Positions 1 through 10,155 of a stretch of DNA of 64,000 nucleotides are shown piece after piece. This stretch comes from JAAOIF01 sp965206195 (GTDB lineage: Bacteria; Pseudomonadota; Gammaproteobacteria; PS1; Pseudothioglobaceae): assembly GCA_965206195.1 (NCBI GenBank), contig CBDBIZ010000011.1:310001-374000 (forward strand), written 5' to 3'. A program made the position numbers and the translations under genes. How positions within the stretch are numbered: the stretch's first letter is position 1; each line of letters starts with the position of its first letter. The notes under the pieces were generated by a model. That model was not told the DNA's origin. It did not search any database and saw nothing but the letters and a program-made list of their open reading frames with translations.

Positions 1-233
1 CCAGCAACTGCCATCACTAAATATACAAGCATACTCATCCATGCGCTAGGTACATGAATAAACATAATCCGATAACTATCACCTTGTTGATAATCAACCG
101 GTGCTACTACTAAGCCCCAATATAAACCAACCAAAGTTAGCATAATAAAAGGATACAAAAACCAAGGAATAATTTTTGTACTTATTTGGTAAAAATTTTG
201 CGGCGAGGCAAACGCCTGAATCCATTTCCACAT
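1..233 (-). CDS. ccmC: Heme exporter protein CcmC, N-terminal part (gene runs off the window)
   Basis: The first 77 residues are visible, starting with MWKWI at 233. They contain a hydrophobic segment, then APVDYQQGDSYRIMFIHVP, the N-terminal signature of CcmC, and the start of a second membrane segment. CcmC is the membrane protein that presents heme to the chaperone CcmE in c-type cytochrome maturation. The rest, including the tryptophan-rich heme-binding loop, lies left of position 1. The start is supported by alignment of MWKW with the family N-terminus. An AT-rich gap of about 50 bp separates it from tsaB, so it may start its own transcript towards the ccm genes. Confidence 0.85.
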   Translation of the reverse strand, partial: MWKWIQAFASPQNFYQISTKIIPWFLYPFIMLTLVGLYWGLVVAPVDYQQGDSYRIMFIHVPSAWMSMLVYLVMAVA

Positions 234-284
234 AATTGTACTTTATATTATATTACTATATAACTGTTATAACTGTTACAGTTG

Positions 285-935
285 TTATTTTATCGATTTC
301 TTTGCCACGTTGTTACGCAAATAAGTGGGTAGTGGTAATTTATCATCAAAATCGCTAGTTTGGTGCAAATATAAATCAATCAAGTTTTGAGCTTTTGGAT
401 AAAAATTAGCCACATAATTCTTAATCCCTGTTGTTTGAGACAATTCACGCTCGTACGCACCCCAACCTGTACTAACACCAATAAAATCTTGATTAAGCAC
501 ATCTACTTCATTTGGATTTTTTAAACTTTCATTGACAAGTTGTTGATTTTGATACACGCCCCAATATACCTGTCCCATACGGGCATCAAGTGCAACGGCG
601 ATTTTATCAGTATTGTATTTTTTAGCTGCGCCAAAGCCTAACACTTCAAGCGTTGAAAAGCCAATGGTAGGGATGTCGTAAGCAAATGCCATGCCTTGCA
701 CCACAGCCACACACATACGCACGCCAGTAAAACTACCTGGACCTTTAGTGTAGATAATAGCGTCCAGCTCGCAGACTTTAAGTTTTGCTTCGGTGAGTAT
801 CTTCTCGCACAATGGCAAAATCAGACTAGAGCTGTTTTCCACATTCTCAACAAAACGGTTAATCTTGCCATTATCACCAAGCACACTAACTGAAACAACC
901 TCGCTACAAGTATCAATCGCTAATAGTTTATTCAT
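285..935 (-). CDS. tsaB: tRNA threonylcarbamoyladenosine biosynthesis protein TsaB
   Basis: A protein of about 216 residues with the TsaB/YeaZ pattern: MNKLLAIDTC at the N-terminus, KGPGSFTGVRMC in the middle and ALDARMGQVYWGVY further on. TsaB is the inactive-homologue partner of the Kae1-type protein TsaD and is needed, with TsaE and TsaC, to make t6A37 in ANN-decoding tRNAs. I chose the ATG at 935 because it aligns with the family start; a GTG at 947 in the same frame would add MTQP. It lies 16 bp downstream of the GT51 gene on the same strand. Neither start has a clear Shine-Dalgarno sequence. Confidence 0.93.
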   Translation of the reverse strand: MNKLLAIDTCSEVVSVSVLGDNGKINRFVENVENSSSLILPLCEKILTEAKLKVCELDAIIYTKGPGSFTGVRMCVAVVQGMAFAYDIPTIGFSTLEVLGFGAAKKYNTDKIAVALDARMGQVYWGVYQNQQLVNESLKNPNEVDVLNQDFIGVSTGWGAYERELSQTTGIKNYVANFYPKAQNLIDLYLHQTSDFDDKLPLPTYLRNNVAKKSIK

Positions 936-951
936 GGGTTGGGTCACGGGT

Positions 952-1596
952 TTATTTTACAATCTTTTTATACTTTTTATAAGTGGATAAAACCAATTGC
1001 TTACGTCTTTCTAAGCGTTGTGGATGCTTAATTGGGTGGTAAAACGAAGGACCTCTAACCAATGCTACTAAGATTGCTAATTCATTCGTTGATAATGATT
1101 TTAACGGCTTATGAAAATAAAATTGTGCACCTTGTTTAAAACCATAAATCGCACGATTACCATGTTGCCCCAAATAGACGCTGTTCATATAACGTGTTAG
1201 AATAAAAACCTTGTCAAAAGCGTGTTCCAATAACAATGCCATCAACGCTTCATTAAATTTTCGCTTCAGTGTCCGCTGCTTGGTTAGTAAGGAGTTTTTA
1301 ATCAATTGCTGGGTAATAGTGCTCGCACCGCGTATGGGTTTGTCAAAAAATATACTGTCTCGCAATACTTTAACAACTTCTTTAAAATCTACGCCAGAGT
1401 GGTTAAAATAAGATTGATCTTCCATCAACAATAACATATTAATCAAAATTTTAGGATGTTCATACAACTCTAAATCTGAATGAGAATAATCAGACGACTT
1501 GGAAAACTCAGCCTTAACAATGTTATCAAGATTATTAACATAAACCACAAAAATCACAACGCCCAATAGGATTAAGCGCAACAGCCACTTAATCAT
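952..1596 (-). CDS. GT51 peptidoglycan glycosyltransferase, PBP1B-like but single-domain
   Basis: 214 residues: one N-terminal membrane helix, then a complete GT51 domain. Visible motifs are EDQSYFNHSGVDF (catalytic Glu region), RGASTITQQLIKNS and KRKFNEALMALLLE. The enzyme polymerises lipid II into glycan strands on the periplasmic side of the inner membrane. The later part (RYMNSVYLGQHGNRAIYGF, VALVRGPSFYHPIKHP) reads more like the glycosyltransferase domain of bifunctional PBP1B than like classical MtgA, yet the protein stops straight after this domain and tsaB follows, so there is no transpeptidase. It may be an MtgA variant or a PBP1B that lost its C-terminal half; the function call is firm, the subfamily is not. 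Confidence 0.85.
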   Translation of the reverse strand: MIKWLLRLILLGVVIFVVYVNNLDNIVKAEFSKSSDYSHSDLELYEHPKILINMLLLMEDQSYFNHSGVDFKEVVKVLRDSIFFDKPIRGASTITQQLIKNSLLTKQRTLKRKFNEALMALLLEHAFDKVFILTRYMNSVYLGQHGNRAIYGFKQGAQFYFHKPLKSLSTNELAILVALVRGPSFYHPIKHPQRLERRKQLVLSTYKKYKKIVK

Positions 1597-1847
1597 TAAT
1601 TGTCAAATTTCACCACGTTATTCCCTGTTTTTAAAAAACACATCAGGCGTTCTGATAAACAAACCAAGTTTAAAATTATACCAATGCCTGCAAACTTAAT
1701 AAGGCGTTCTAACTTTAGTCTCTTTCCTGAACTCATCATGATAGTGAAAATTATAAGAGATTAAAATCTGTCTCAATCTCGTCTCATTTCATTCGCGTCT
1801 TGATAAGTCGTGGTTTTAATCGTGGCATTTTTAATCGCGCCATTTGT

Positions 1848-4439
1848 TCATTCAACCACGCTATTGGTGTGCTCAAGGGCTTGGACTTCATCGTCTTCAG
1901 GCTCAGCAATTTTAGCTACGGAGACCAATTTTTCGCCTTTAGAGATGTTAATTAGAGTAACGCCTTGGGTGTTTCTGCCGATAATAGATACATCTGCTGC
2001 TCTTGCTCTAACCAATGTGCCTTTGTTGGAAATCAGCATCATTTCATCTTCATCAATTACTTGGATAGCACCGACTACTTTGCCGTTTCTGTCGCTGGTT
2101 TTTATGGATATGACCCCTGACCCACCACGTGCTTGTGTGCGATATTCATCAAGTGTGGTGCGTTTGCCGTAGCCTTTTTCAGTTGCGGTTAGAATTGGGC
2201 TATCCTCTTTGACAATGACTACTGAAACCACTTCGTCTGCATCTTTGAGTTTTAATCCGCGTACACCTATAGCAGTACGCCCCACGCATCGTACGCCTGA
2301 TTCTTTAAAGCGAATAGATTTGCCGTTGGCTGAAAACAGCATAATATCATGCTCGCCTGAAGTGATTTCCACGCCAACCAGTTTATCGTTATCACGCAAT
2401 TCAATAGCAATAATACCACCTTTTCTAGGTTTTGAAAAATTGGTAAGTGATGTTTTCTTGCACGTGCCACTACTGGTAACCATGAAGACAAATTGACTTG
2501 CGTCAAACTTGGGTACTGGCAAAATTGCATTGATGGATTCGTTTTTTTCAAGGGGTAATAAATTCACAATCGGCTTGCCACGGGCAGTGCGTGATGCCAT
2601 TGGCAATTCATACACTTTGAGCCAATGTACCCTGCCTCTGGATGAGAAACACAACACGGTATCATGGGAATTAGCCACAAACAATTGATCAACAAAATCC
2701 TCGTCTTTCATTTTCGTGGCAGCCTTACCTTTGCCACCGCGGCGTTGCGCTTGGTAGTCACTAAGTGATTGTGCTTTGACGTATCCGCCATGTGATAGCG
2801 TTACCACGCGTTCTTCTTGAGCAATTAGGTCTTCTAATGTCAGGTCAATCTTATTATCGATGATTTGCGTCATGCGTGCATTGGCAAAATTCTCACGAAT
2901 TTCTAATAGTTCATCACGAATAACTTGCATCAGGCGCTCAGGGCTTTGCAAGATGTCAAGTAAGTATTTAATACATTCTAAGAGCTCGTTAAACTCATCA
3001 AAAATTTTGTCTTTTTCCAATCCAGTTAAGCGATGTAATTTCAAATCCAAAATTGCTTGGGCTTGCTTTTGTGAAAGCTGGTAATCGCCACTGGCTTGCA
3101 AGCCAAGCTCGGCAGGTAAATCTTCTGGCTTAAACATTGCCATATCACGATTACCAATTAAATCTCGAATAACTGAGCCCTGCCAAGTTTGTGCCACCAG
3201 ACTTTCTTTTGCCATAGTCGGGTTTGGTGCAGCTTTAATCAGCTCAATAATCTTATCAATATTATGTAGTGCAACCGACAAACCTTCCAACAAATGTGCA
3301 CGATTGCGAGCTTTATTTAACTCAAAAATAGAGCGACGCGTAACCACATCACGCCGATGAACAATAAAAGCATCAAGAATACTTCTAAGCGTCATTAACT
3401 TAGGTATGCCTTTATCAATCGCCACCATATTGATACCAAATACGGTTTGCATTTCTGTGAGTTTATAAAGGTTATTAAGCATCACTTCTGGCACTTCACC
3501 ACGTCTAAGCTCAATTACCATGCGCATACCATCTTTATCAGACTCATCACGCAAACCTACAATCCCATCGACTTTTTTGTCCTTGACCAGTTCAGCAATC
3601 TTGCCAATTAATTTGGCTTTATTCACTTGATATGGCAGTTCTGTGACCACAATGCTTTGTTTGTCTTCACCTTCTACGTGCGAAACTGAACGCAGATAAA
3701 TTTTACCTTTGCCAGTTTCGTAGGCTTGGCGAATGCCACTGGCACCGTTGATAATGCCAGCCGTTGGAAAATCAGGACCTGGCATCACTGCTAATAACTC
3801 ATCAATGGTGATTGTATCGTTATCAATCACTTGCAGGCAAGCGTCAATCACCTCATCAAGATTATGCGGTGGGATATTAGTCGCCATACCTACTGCAATA
3901 CCTGAGGAGCCATTAACTAATAAATTGGGCACTCGAGTTGGTAATACACTTGGCTCAGATTCTGAACCGTCGTAGTTTTCGATAAAATCAACCGTTTGTT
4001 TGTCAAGGTCACGTAGTAATTCGTGCGACAGTTTCGCCATGCGGATTTCAGTGTAACGCATCGCGGCGGCTGAGTCGCCGTCAACCGAACCAAAGTTACC
4101 CTGACCATCAACAAGAATATTGCGCATGGAAAATGGCTGCGCCATGCGCACAATGGTGTCATACACTGCGGTATCGCCATGCGGATGGTATTTACCAATC
4201 ACATCACCAACAATACGGGCGGATTTTTTATACGATTTATTGTAGTCATTACCCAGCACATCCATTGCGTACAGTACGCGTCGATGCACGGGTTTTAGCC
4301 CATCGCGCACATCAGGCAAAGCGCGACCAACGATGACACTCATGGCGTATTCCAAATAGGAATCGCGCATCTCGTCTTCAATGGTAACTATGGGAAAATT
4401 AGGCTCGAAAACTTCTGGCTTATCAGTGTTGTCAGACAT
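1848..4439 (-). CDS. gyrA: DNA gyrase subunit A
   Basis: 863 residues, normal length for GyrA. The N-terminal breakage-reunion domain carries DGLKPVHRRVLYAM, the quinolone region HPHGDTAVYDTIVRMAQPFS and the catalytic tyrosine in AAAMRYTEIRM (about residue 129). The GyrA box QRRGGKGKA near residue 570 separates it from ParC and marks wrapping and supercoiling activity. The C-terminal beta-pinwheel follows. The residue matching E. coli Ser83 is Thr. The gene stands alone: about 250 bp of AT-rich DNA without a gene lie downstream (1597-1847) and 129 bp upstream. The partner gyrB is not in the window. Confidence 0.98.
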   Translation of the reverse strand: MSDNTDKPEVFEPNFPIVTIEDEMRDSYLEYAMSVIVGRALPDVRDGLKPVHRRVLYAMDVLGNDYNKSYKKSARIVGDVIGKYHPHGDTAVYDTIVRMAQPFSMRNILVDGQGNFGSVDGDSAAAMRYTEIRMAKLSHELLRDLDKQTVDFIENYDGSESEPSVLPTRVPNLLVNGSSGIAVGMATNIPPHNLDEVIDACLQVIDNDTITIDELLAVMPGPDFPTAGIINGASGIRQAYETGKGKIYLRSVSHVEGEDKQSIVVTELPYQVNKAKLIGKIAELVKDKKVDGIVGLRDESDKDGMRMVIELRRGEVPEVMLNNLYKLTEMQTVFGINMVAIDKGIPKLMTLRSILDAFIVHRRDVVTRRSIFELNKARNRAHLLEGLSVALHNIDKIIELIKAAPNPTMAKESLVAQTWQGSVIRDLIGNRDMAMFKPEDLPAELGLQASGDYQLSQKQAQAILDLKLHRLTGLEKDKIFDEFNELLECIKYLLDILQSPERLMQVIRDELLEIRENFANARMTQIIDNKIDLTLEDLIAQEERVVTLSHGGYVKAQSLSDYQAQRRGGKGKAATKMKDEDFVDQLFVANSHDTVLCFSSRGRVHWLKVYELPMASRTARGKPIVNLLPLEKNESINAILPVPKFDASQFVFMVTSSGTCKKTSLTNFSKPRKGGIIAIELRDNDKLVGVEITSGEHDIMLFSANGKSIRFKESGVRCVGRTAIGVRGLKLKDADEVVSVVIVKEDSPILTATEKGYGKRTTLDEYRTQARGGSGVISIKTSDRNGKVVGAIQVIDEDEMMLISNKGTLVRARAADVSIIGRNTQGVTLINISKGEKLVSVAKIAEPEDDEVQALEHTNSVVE

Positions 4440-4568
4440 ACAAAAAACGATGATTAAATTGGCTTTTAATTGTACCTGATTTAGATAAAAATACCATGCT
4501 TTATTACATAAAAATGCAATCTTTTACACCGGAGTGTTAACTATAAAAATTATTTGAAAATCAAAAAC

Positions 4569-5633
4569 TTAACTATTTCTGGTGCGCACAGCTTGAGCAA
4601 GCTGTTCGAGCAGGTTTTGTGTATCATCCCACCCAATGCAAGCATCAGTAATACTCACCCCGTATTTTAAACTTGATTTTGCCACCACTGCTTGCTTACC
4701 CTCGTGAATATTAGATTCAATCATTACCCCAAAAATAACCGTAGAATTGCTAATTTGTTTAGCAATCTCTTTACCCACTTTGAGTTGGTTTTTGAATTTT
4801 TTCTCACTATTGGCATGAGAGAAATCTACCATCAATTTATCCGACAAGCCTGCATCACATAACTTCTGAGACGCACCATCAACATGTTGTTTTGCATAAT
4901 TTGGACCATCCGCACCACCGCGCAAAATAATATGGCAATTAGAATTGCCAGAGGTGGTATAACGATTGACCATGCCTTTTTTGTTAACTGACCAAAACAT
5001 ATGCGAACTACTGGCTGAAATAACCGCATCAATCGCAACCTTAATGCTACCATTTGTGCCATTTTTAAAACCAACTGGGCAAGACAAGCCCGATGCCAAT
5101 TCACGATGGGTCTGACTCTCAGTGGTGCGCGCACCAATTGCCCCCCATGAAATTAAATCAGAAATGTATTGCGGGGTGATTAAATCTAGGTATTCAGTCG
5201 CAGTAGGGATTTGCATTTTTGCCAAATCTAGTAACAGACCACGTGCTAAGTCAAAACCCTTTTCCATATTAAAACTATTGTCTAAATCAGGGTCGTAAAT
5301 TAACCCTTTCCAGCCAGTTGTGGTGCGTGGTTTTTCAAAATAAACCCGCATCACAATAAACAAGTCAGCGTCTAATTGCGCTTTGAGATTAGAAAGTTTT
5401 TTAGCGTAATCAAGGGCAGATTGCGTATCATGAACTGAACAAGGGCCTACCACCACCAACAGCCGCTTGTCCTTGCCTTTGATAATATCGGCAATGGTTT
5501 CGCGCGACTCAACAATAAAATCAGATTGGGGTTTTTTCGCCTCATGGCGCTTAATATAGACCAACGGCGGGATAATAGACTCTGCCTTAGTAATACGAAT
5601 ATTACTGATTTTTCTCAGTATCTTTTTAATCAT
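4569..5633 (-). CDS. 3-deoxy-7-phosphoheptulonate (DAHP) synthase, class I (AroG/F/H type)
   Basis: 354 residues with the class-I DAHP synthase features VVVGPCSVHD (metal-binding Cys), RVYFEKPRTTTGWKGLIYDPD, GARTTESQTHRE, KNGTNG and VDFSHANSEK. It condenses phosphoenolpyruvate with erythrose 4-phosphate, the first step of the shikimate pathway; aroC in the same window makes the last intermediate, chorismate. The start ATG overlaps the folE2 stop by 4 bp, so it is translated from a queD-folE2-DAHP synthase operon. Which feedback-inhibited isoenzyme it matches cannot be told by eye. Confidence 0.95.
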   Translation of the reverse strand: MIKKILRKISNIRITKAESIIPPLVYIKRHEAKKPQSDFIVESRETIADIIKGKDKRLLVVVGPCSVHDTQSALDYAKKLSNLKAQLDADLFIVMRVYFEKPRTTTGWKGLIYDPDLDNSFNMEKGFDLARGLLLDLAKMQIPTATEYLDLITPQYISDLISWGAIGARTTESQTHRELASGLSCPVGFKNGTNGSIKVAIDAVISASSSHMFWSVNKKGMVNRYTTSGNSNCHIILRGGADGPNYAKQHVDGASQKLCDAGLSDKLMVDFSHANSEKKFKNQLKVGKEIAKQISNSTVIFGVMIESNIHEGKQAVVAKSSLKYGVSITDACIGWDDTQNLLEQLAQAVRTRNS

Positions 5634-6421
5634 TTTTGGTTTTCAATCAGTGCATAAGCTGAATGATTATGAATCGACTCAAAATTTTCTGACTCTAGGC
5701 GATAATAATTAATTCTGTTATCGTTATTTAATTCAAGTGCAATATCACGTACCAAATCCTCAACAAAAGCAGGATTATCATACGCTCTTTCAGTCACAAA
5801 TTTTTCATCATCACGTTTCAAAATCGCGTACAACTCACACGATGCTTTGCGCTCTGCTAAATCAATCAAATCTTCGATATGCAGCGTTTTGTCTTTAGCC
5901 GTTTTGACTTTAATAGTAATATGTGAGCGCTGATTATGTGCACCATACTTAGAAATACTTTTTGAGCAAGGACACAAACTGGTAACCGGCACCACTACTT
6001 TCATCATCACCTCAGATTCGCCTTTGTCCAATATTCCATACAAGGTAGTCTGATAGTCCATCATTGACTCAACCTGTGAAGATGGGGCTTTTTTCTTTCT
6101 AAAAAACGAAAAATCTAGCATAATATGTGCGGTATCAGATTCGAGCTTTGTACGCACTTTATTAATCATTCTATCAAAATTATCAATACTAAATTCACAA
6201 GGCCCTTCGTTTAAAATCTCAATAAAGCGCGACATATGTGTGCCTTTAACGTGCTGGGGCAAAGTGACTGTCATGGTAAAGTTACCAACAGTTGGATTTT
6301 TGCCTCCATCACGGTCAATATAAGTAATAGGATGAACAATATCCTTAACACCAACCTTGTCAATGATAATTTGACGGGTGTCTTTTTTATTTTGTGTATC
6401 AGGTAGCTGAGAGGTACTCAT
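5630..6421 (-). CDS. folE2: GTP cyclohydrolase FolE2 (type IB)
   Basis: 263 residues with the FolE2 signature VPVTSLCPCSKSISKYGAHNQRS, whose CPC segment supplies the metal ligand. FolE2 converts GTP to 7,8-dihydroneopterin triphosphate, the entry to folate and to queuosine. It is the alternative to zinc-dependent FolE and tolerates other metals. The start overlaps the queD stop (ATGA) and its stop overlaps the DAHP synthase start. Adjacency to queD, whose substrate is the FolE2 product, supports a role in both folate and queuosine synthesis. Confidence 0.96.
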   Translation of the reverse strand: MSTSQLPDTQNKKDTRQIIIDKVGVKDIVHPITYIDRDGGKNPTVGNFTMTVTLPQHVKGTHMSRFIEILNEGPCEFSIDNFDRMINKVRTKLESDTAHIMLDFSFFRKKKAPSSQVESMMDYQTTLYGILDKGESEVMMKVVVPVTSLCPCSKSISKYGAHNQRSHITIKVKTAKDKTLHIEDLIDLAERKASCELYAILKRDDEKFVTERAYDNPAFVEDLVRDIALELNNDNRINYYRLESENFESIHNHSAYALIENQK

Positions 6422-6795
6422 ATTTTATCCTGTGAATAGGTTACAGATGCTCTAAGCGTTTCCCAGATTGTGACTTCTTTTACCTTGACGGTTGGTGTGT
6501 TAATCAATTTCCCTACCTCTTTATAAAAATATTTAGCAATATTTTCAGCCGTTGGATTGAGCACATCAAACGGCTGGATTTCATTTAAATACTGATGGTC
6601 TAGGCGTTTAACAACAGTTTTAGTTTGCTTTTTAATCTCACGAAAATCAATCGCAATGCCCATGTTATCCAATACTGCTGATGCAACCATAACTTCAACT
6701 TGCCAGTTATGCCCATGCAAACGCGAGCAATCACCAGGATAGTCTCTTAAAGAATGTGCTGAAGCGAAGTCAGTAACAATTTTTAGGACGAACAT
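6418..6795 (-). CDS. queD: 6-carboxy-5,6,7,8-tetrahydropterin synthase QueD
   Basis: 125 residues of the PTPS/QueD fold. FASAHSL provides the first zinc His, CSRLHGHNWQVEV holds the catalytic Cys and two further zinc His, and ITIWET-like sequence (VTIWETLRASV) closes the family pattern. QueD converts dihydroneopterin triphosphate to 6-carboxytetrahydropterin on the way to preQ0 and queuosine in tRNA. It is the first gene of the queD-folE2-DAHP synthase unit and overlaps folE2 by 4 bp. The other queuosine genes are not in the window. Confidence 0.95.
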   Translation of the reverse strand: MFVLKIVTDFASAHSLRDYPGDCSRLHGHNWQVEVMVASAVLDNMGIAIDFREIKKQTKTVVKRLDHQYLNEIQPFDVLNPTAENIAKYFYKEVGKLINTPTVKVKEVTIWETLRASVTYSQDKI

Positions 6796-6873
6796 AATGT
6801 ATTCGGAAAAATTGACAAAAAGAATTAATTATACCCTTAATTCAATAACACAACTCACGATTAAATTTTTCGC

Positions 6874-9108
6874 TTAGACAGCTTCAATTGAGGATACGTT
6901 TTGATAACCTTTTGGCAATAAGTTGCCACGTTTAGCTCTACTACCAATATAGTTACCAAGGTCTTGGAATTTAATACTTAAATGACGTTTTCCAGCCCAT
7001 ACCTTGAGTTTTTGAGTATCCAGCAACACACAAATACTAACCACAAATTCTGTTCTGGACTTTAAATCTTTGCTTGGAATTTGAATCAATTTGTTGCCTT
7101 TGCCTTTTGACAAAATTGGCAACTCGGCAATTGGAAACACCAACAAACGCCCACGATTGGTAACAACCGCAACAAATTGAGAGCTCATATCATCAACATA
7201 TATAACACGCATCACTTTGGATTCCATTGGCAATGATAAAACATGCTTTCCAGCCTGTCTGGAAGATAACAAATCCCCAATACTGGAAACAAAACCATAG
7301 CCTGCGTCTGATGATAATAAGATTTTTTGCTCGTCATCGCCCATCAATACATCAACAAACTCAGCACCAATCGGCGGTGCGAGTTTGCCTGTTAACGGCT
7401 CGCCCTGACCTCTAGCACTGGGCAATGAATTAGCAGCCAAGGCGTAGGATCGACCAGTTGAATCCATAAAAATTGCACTTTTATTGCTACGACCTTTAAC
7501 GCTCATACTATACCCATCGCCCGACTTGTAATTAAAGGTATTCGGGTCAATATCATGTCCTTTGGCACTGCGCACCCAGCCTTTATCGCTCAAAACAATG
7601 GTAATATTTTCAGCAGGTATTAGTTCATCTTTACTAAATGCCTGAGCAGAATTAACATTGGTGACAATTTTGCTCAAACGCTCATCACCAAAGTCTTTAA
7701 CAATAGCTTGGAGTTCTTTTTTGATGTAGGTTTTAAGGCGCGTATCGCTTGACAATAACAACTCTAATTTTTCTTTTTCAGCAGCCAACTCTTGCTGCTC
7801 AGTGTGAATTTTCACCTCTTCTAATTTTGCCAAATGGCGAAGTTTAAGCTCTAAAATCGCCTCTGCTTGAATCTCACTAAGTTTAAAACGCGACATCAAT
7901 ACTGGCTTTGGTTTTTCTTCGGTACGAATAATTGCAATCACTTCATCAATATTTAAAAAAGCAATCAGTAAGCCTTTTAAGATATGCAAACGCGCCAAGA
8001 TTTTATCAAGGCGATGGTTCAAACGATTGCTAACTACTTGCGTACGATACATCAGCCATTCTTTGAGCATCGGAATCAACGGCTTAACCTGTGGCTTGCC
8101 ATCTAGTCCGATAACGTTCATATTGACTCGATAGCTCTTCTCAAGGTCGGTGGTGGCAAACAAATGCAACATTAAACCCTGCATGTCCACCCGATTAGAA
8201 CGTGGCACAATAACAATGCGAGTTGGATTTTTATGGTCTGATTCATCACGAATATCCTCTACCAATGGCAGTTTTTTAGCACGCATTTGTGTCGCTATTT
8301 GGGTGATGACTTTAGAGCCTGAGGTTTGAAAAGGCAGCGCCTCAATCACAATATCACTACCCTCTTGTTGATAGGTGGCACGTATTTTGACTGAGCCGTG
8401 TCCTGTTTCATAAATTTGTTTCAAATCTTGCATTGGGGAAACAATATTAGCACGCGTTGGATAATCTGGTGCAGGAATCATGTGCATTATCTCATCTAAT
8501 GCTGTCGAAGGCTTACTTAACAAAGCGATACAGGCATTCACCACTTCACTCAAATTATGCGGTGGTACATCTGTTGCCATGCCAACCGCAATACCTGAAG
8601 CGCCATTTAGTAATAAATTTGGCACTTGAGCGGGTAGATTTTTTGGCTCTTGCAATGAACCATCAAAATTATCAACCCAATCAACCGTACCTTGGTTAAT
8701 TTCACTTAGTAATAAATCCGCATAACGCGACAGTTTGCTCTCGGTATAGCGCATCGCTGCAAATGATTTTGGATCATCAGCCACCCCCCAATTTCCTTGC
8801 CCATCAATAAATGGATAACGATAGGAAAAAGGCTGCGCCATCAACACCATCGCCTCATAACAAGCATTGTCTCCATGCGGATGGAATTTGCCCAAAACAT
8901 CACCTACCGTACGCGCTGATTTTTTAAATTTTGCGCTAGATTTCAACCCCAACTCACTCATCGCATAGATAATACGTCGTTGCACGGGTTTGAGCCCATC
9001 GCCCACAAAAGGTAATGCTCGGTCAAGAATGACATACATGGAGTAATCAAGATAAGCGCGCTCGCTAAAGGTTGCTACGCTTTGTTGCTCGAGACTGATT
9101 TGATTCAT
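6874..9108 (-). CDS. parC: DNA topoisomerase IV subunit A
   Basis: 744 residues, as expected for ParC. N-terminal DGLKPVQRRIIYAMSELGL, then HPHGDNACYEAMVLMAQPFS and the catalytic tyrosine in FAAMRYTESKLS (about residue 121). No GyrA box is present and the C-terminal domain is short, both typical of ParC, the decatenating enzyme. The position matching E. coli Ser80 is Asn. An 80-bp gap separates it from the protease gene; parE is not here. Confidence 0.97.
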   Translation of the reverse strand: MNQISLEQQSVATFSERAYLDYSMYVILDRALPFVGDGLKPVQRRIIYAMSELGLKSSAKFKKSARTVGDVLGKFHPHGDNACYEAMVLMAQPFSYRYPFIDGQGNWGVADDPKSFAAMRYTESKLSRYADLLLSEINQGTVDWVDNFDGSLQEPKNLPAQVPNLLLNGASGIAVGMATDVPPHNLSEVVNACIALLSKPSTALDEIMHMIPAPDYPTRANIVSPMQDLKQIYETGHGSVKIRATYQQEGSDIVIEALPFQTSGSKVITQIATQMRAKKLPLVEDIRDESDHKNPTRIVIVPRSNRVDMQGLMLHLFATTDLEKSYRVNMNVIGLDGKPQVKPLIPMLKEWLMYRTQVVSNRLNHRLDKILARLHILKGLLIAFLNIDEVIAIIRTEEKPKPVLMSRFKLSEIQAEAILELKLRHLAKLEEVKIHTEQQELAAEKEKLELLLSSDTRLKTYIKKELQAIVKDFGDERLSKIVTNVNSAQAFSKDELIPAENITIVLSDKGWVRSAKGHDIDPNTFNYKSGDGYSMSVKGRSNKSAIFMDSTGRSYALAANSLPSARGQGEPLTGKLAPPIGAEFVDVLMGDDEQKILLSSDAGYGFVSSIGDLLSSRQAGKHVLSLPMESKVMRVIYVDDMSSQFVAVVTNRGRLLVFPIAELPILSKGKGNKLIQIPSKDLKSRTEFVVSICVLLDTQKLKVWAGKRHLSIKFQDLGNYIGSRAKRGNLLPKGYQNVSSIEAV

Positions 9109-9188
9109 TTATCGACCTTTGAAATGGTGTTGAAAAACTCAAAAATTAGAGATATTTTAATTCAACTTGCAAAGCTTTGTATAAGCAT

Positions 9189-10155
9189 TTAATTAACCAC
9201 TGGTGTGAGGCGTAGCACTGCGTTTTTTTTATCAATCACAAAATCAAAATTTGCTAGCCAATCTAATCCCAACAAACCGTCAACATCAGCTGGTAGTTTG
9301 GTGGCTGGTAACACCACTACTGGGAATGAGTTTTTGCTAATACCGCCAACTAATAAGGTTTTTACAGCCACCTTAAATGCCTCTAAGGTGCCATTTGCAG
9401 TGCTTAGGGTAATTTTACCCAAGCGTTGATAATTAGGCGCGATGAGGGCGTCACTTACAACGGTAACACTGGCACCAGTATCAAGAATAAATCGTGCAGG
9501 CGCGCCATCAATAAAAACCTCAATATGCCAAACATTGGTTAGTTTAATCAGTGGAATTTCAATATCGCCTTGCTGGAAAATTTGTGCGTAATATAGTTGT
9601 GCTTGCAGCTTGTCAAACTGCGATTTCCAATTACTATTATTAACTAAAAAACTCAACTCATACTGCGCCTGTGAATAATCTTTAAGTGCTAAAAACAACT
9701 GTGCTAATTGATAATGAAATTGTAATTCATTAGGCAAAACATCAATGGCTTTGTTTAAGATGTTGATTTTTTGTGCGATATTGTTATCACCAAGTTGTGC
9801 CAAATAATGTCGCACTGTCTTGATAAACATTTGTTCTATATCTGCCCAAGGGTAACGGTCTTGCACTTGCGCTAGTAAATTTTCAATATGAATTAGTGCT
9901 TGCTGATAATCGGCGTTTTTAATAGCGGTCTGACTTTGACGCATTAAATACTCAGGGGCGTAATTATCAATCACGACTGGTGATTTTTCTGGTGTTGATG
10001 CTACCGGTATTGACAACAACTCAGTAGAGGATTTTACAACTTGTGCCGGTTGCGTGATTATTTGAGTAGACTGAACAGCTGGTGTTATTGACGTAGTACT
10101 AAATTGTTGATTAGCAAACCAGCCCAACAATGCGCCTAATAGTAGCGCTAAAACA

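Noticed and set aside
1810..2172. A 120-codon plus-strand frame opposite the gyrA 3-prime end
   Set aside because: Shadow of the gyrA C-terminal domain; no ribosome site, no known domain.
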